A stretch of DNA of 64,000 nt from Stichopus chloronotus (lineage: Eukaryota; Echinodermata; Holothuroidea; Aspidochirotida; Stichopodidae), in assembly GCA_021234535.1 (NCBI GenBank), contig CM037836.1, positions 17,777,111 through 17,841,110 of the forward strand, given 5' to 3'. Below the pieces are notes generated by a model, which was not told where the DNA came from, ran no database searches, and saw only the letters and a program-made list of their open reading frames with translations. The position numbers and the translations under genes are program-made. This document shows, piece by piece, positions 61,126 through 64,000 of the stretch. Within the stretch, counting starts at the first letter, position 1. Each line of letters opens with the position of its first letter.

Positions 61126-64000
61126 TGACCCCATTGAATAAGCTGCACCACGCGAAAGAGCCTTTGACATTTTCTTCGACCGTTTGCGTCGTTTGAGCCT
61201 TTTCTTTCGTTGAAGTTTAAAATCGAGGAATTGAGTCTGTTGAAAGATTGTAAAATGTCTCTTGGGTTCGATATGCATGTCGACGAGGTTTTATTCTTTT
61301 TATTACCATGTTTCTTCCTTGCTCCCTGGTTTCACTTTCCACCGTCTTGTCATTGTTGTCCCATTATGGGAAGGAATGAGTATCTAATTGAAAGATTGGA
61401 TTTCCCACTCTGCTGATGAAGTTTTATTTTTCTTCCACTCAAAACAATATAACACCCCAAATAGGTCATGAAAATGAAACGCAACTAGTCTGTGAAAGAG
61501 AGCTTTTGTTTGTAACGATGTCAGTATCAACGTTATCCAATTCTTGTCATTCATGGATATTCCATCATACTTCTTAGTAACTTGAGAGCATAAATCCCTT
61601 CAACCTATAACCTTAGGCCTACTTTTCTTTGAATATGACGTTTGTCCATCCAGACTATCATGATATACTCTATAAAATACTCCATCTCTGCCACTTCATG
61701 TGGGCAGGTTGATGGAAACATTTTCGAAAAAGTAAATAAAAAAATAAATAAATAGCACTTACGGGGCTAATAAATCACAAAATGTTTGGTATAGTGCCAC
61801 ATGTAGACGTGAATCGTGTGACACGTATTTGCAGTGTCTCGAGATACGTATATTTACAGATGTAATCACGTTAAATTATATGCATATCTAAAGTATCTAA
61901 CTCGATTCTTTCCTTTAGGAGAGGGAGACAGAGACGTTATGAATGAATGAATGATGCATATGATGTGACATATATGATACTGCACTTGCTTGTTAATCAG
62001 CATCATATTTTCTACTTTTACAAACTTTAACTACATCTCCTAAGAATTGGCTTGTCCCCGACTATCCATGCCTTATGCTTCAACTTGCTAAAAGGTCGTT
62101 TGTGTTCATAAGCAAGCTTTCAATACAATATACCTTGCGTTTGAGTGAAAATGTCAAACTTACCCTGTGTCATGTTAATTAAAAATCAGATTATACTTTT
62201 CACCCTACCGAATGTAATTTTGAAGAAGCTGCATTGCAAGCAGACAGACGAAGGTCAGCTATTTCTCAAAAGTTCACTATACTATGAGTTAAAATTCAAA
62301 TTAAGAATATTTACCAGATTATCACTCTGCTTTAATTGCCTAAGATATATGAAATCTGACGTAATTAAAGTCAGTTGTAAGAAATTTGGTAAAGGCAATA
62401 AACTTTGGAAAGATCGAATACGTCTCCACGGTGAACTTCACTCTGAATGTATATGATGTATTTACATGATCTTGTATCTATTAAAAGTGTGGGTTCAGCC
62501 ATACCGAGAAAATGGGAGTAGTCTGAACTAAGAGGGGGTGAGGGAAGACTCTGTGAGCGAAGGGCCGCCATTAGTCGGGGGGACATTCCCTGTAAATTTT
62601 TAGGAGAAAACAATGCATAGATCGCCGAAATTTCCCTTCCAAGACTCAGAGAGTAAACTCCAGGAGTGAGCTTGAGGATAGCTCGTACAGTCGATATCGT
62701 ACACATCCGTGTTTCTACCGTACCTTTGTGTTTCAACTCGTATCATTCTAATACTGTAATAATCTCATTAACTCTGACTGACTATGAACTGGCTTATTAT
62801 GGGAGTTTGTTATTGCGGACATGGCAAGAGTCGGGTGGGGCTGCATATACTTACAAGGATTGTATATTTGGTATTTTGGTTTCGAAGATAGAAAGAGTGA
62901 GTTTGGAGAAAAATCCCTTTCACTAATTCCAAGATTAACATTAAGGGTGACTGAGGACGTGAACGCCCTCCCCTGGATCAGGACACTGTATTAGGACAGT
63001 GTTTATATAGTCTCTCGGTAAATATGATTTCATCGTATGATATTATTCAACTTCAGAGAGACAATGTTATTAGAAATCATTAAAAGTACAACAACGACAA
63101 CAACAACCAAAGGAAAGGATGGAACGAAACTAGCATACCCTCTGATCGCTACGTTTTCAAAGTTACCAGAATTAATCTAATAACATCCAGACGGTTGATG
63201 TATGGTACGGTACCAAGTAAGATGAGAATCTGAGAGGTGTACAGTTATTTACTGATATCCAGAATCAACGTTGTTATGCTCTATGTCTATGTTAAGTTAA
63301 ATGTGTGGACTCGAGTGGCAAAGGTAATATGTCATGAGGCCATGCAACCCGACGACCTTTAACTTGGTGACTACGCGTGATATGCCTCGGCGAAAGGTAG
63401 CACTAGCTTCGACAAGTCTGCCTATTCGACAGTGAAAAGCCAAACACTTAGTTATATGACTTTTCACTGTGGACGATCGACTTGATCAACTTGCTTTGTT
63501 ACAATGCACGAGCTCGGAGGTGAATTTCTTTAATATTTATCTAACTTATCATTTACAGAGTAATTGATATTTTTACATAGTGTTTATGAAAGCAGTAAAC
63601 CTCATAGCAATGCAATACATAATGTGGTCATGTATCACAGATTCACGATTTGCAAGTGAAGGTTCTGATAATCTTTTAACAGAAAAGAAAGAATGAACTT
63701 TTCTGCCGTGTCCTATCCGATTGCTGAACCTATCAAACACTGGCTAAAAAGAAAAAGAAAAGAAAGAAAATCGGTGACGATAATCAGTCAATACTTCCAC
63801 GGTTACGGTCTATTATGGACAATTGATTTGTATGGAAGAATTATGAAGTCAAGGATAGAACAAAAACAGTGAACTTCACCTTCTAATAAGTACCTAGGCC
63901 CTATATCTATGTTAAAATTTTCAGAGGCTATAACAAACAAAATCACGCGAGAAAAGCAGCTCGACTTTCACCAGACAATTAGAATTATCTAATGGAGATG
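61126..64000. other. Unassigned sequence to the right edge
   Basis: CpG-normal AT-rich sequence. Frames up to 121 codons (62371-62736 minus) show no recognisable domain or splice context. No receptor exon, tRNA or element seen. Confidence 0.45.

Overview
This is an AT-rich eukaryotic window with long introns and many non-autonomous transposons. I read it as a marine invertebrate, most likely a deuterostome such as an echinoderm. That placement is inference: it rests on a YTHDC2-like R3H gene, an invertebrate GnRH/AKH/corazonin-type receptor exon, Helentron-like elements with tandem cores, and decayed CR1/Jockey-type reverse transcriptase. No bacterial or viral gene was recognised.

Left half (1 to about 36 kb): a minus-strand gene whose three recognisable coding exons (30422-30326, 22643-22553, 18578-18385) join in phase. 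They give the N-terminal 127 residues of a YTHDC2-like protein: a Kozak start, then a complete R3H domain. A candidate promoter and non-coding first exon lie at about 35.7-36.0 kb. The DExH helicase, ankyrin and YTH exons were not found and probably lie off the left edge. The introns are strongly CpG-poor. They hold two full copies of a Helentron/HINE-like element (10831-13192, 26973-28502), a truncated copy (32235-33020), a second family with the same plan (900-2510), a hAT MITE with a perfect 8-bp target duplication (10369-10730), a TTAA-flanked foldback element (25060-25627), other MITEs and a dead LINE (30860-31700).

Boundary (about 33-38 kb): CpG density rises sharply, next to an interleaved foldback repeat (34214-35497), the candidate promoter, a MITE and a palindromic minisatellite.

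Right half (38-64 kb): CpG-normal sequence with one clear coding exon, 44726-45208 (+). It encodes the N-terminus to TM4 of a class A peptide GPCR and ends at a good splice donor. A TATA box and two CRE-like sites lie about 1 kb upstream. Exons for TM5-TM7 were not found. The remainder is intronic or intergenic, with several MITEs, poly-C/G tracts and microsatellites.

The two genes are divergent (start codons about 14 kb apart) and share no evident function. The most unusual signal is that the 145-bp units of the Helentron-like elements carry nuclear-receptor half-sites spaced as DR4-DR4-DR1, giving ten perfect DR1 sites in or near one gene's introns.
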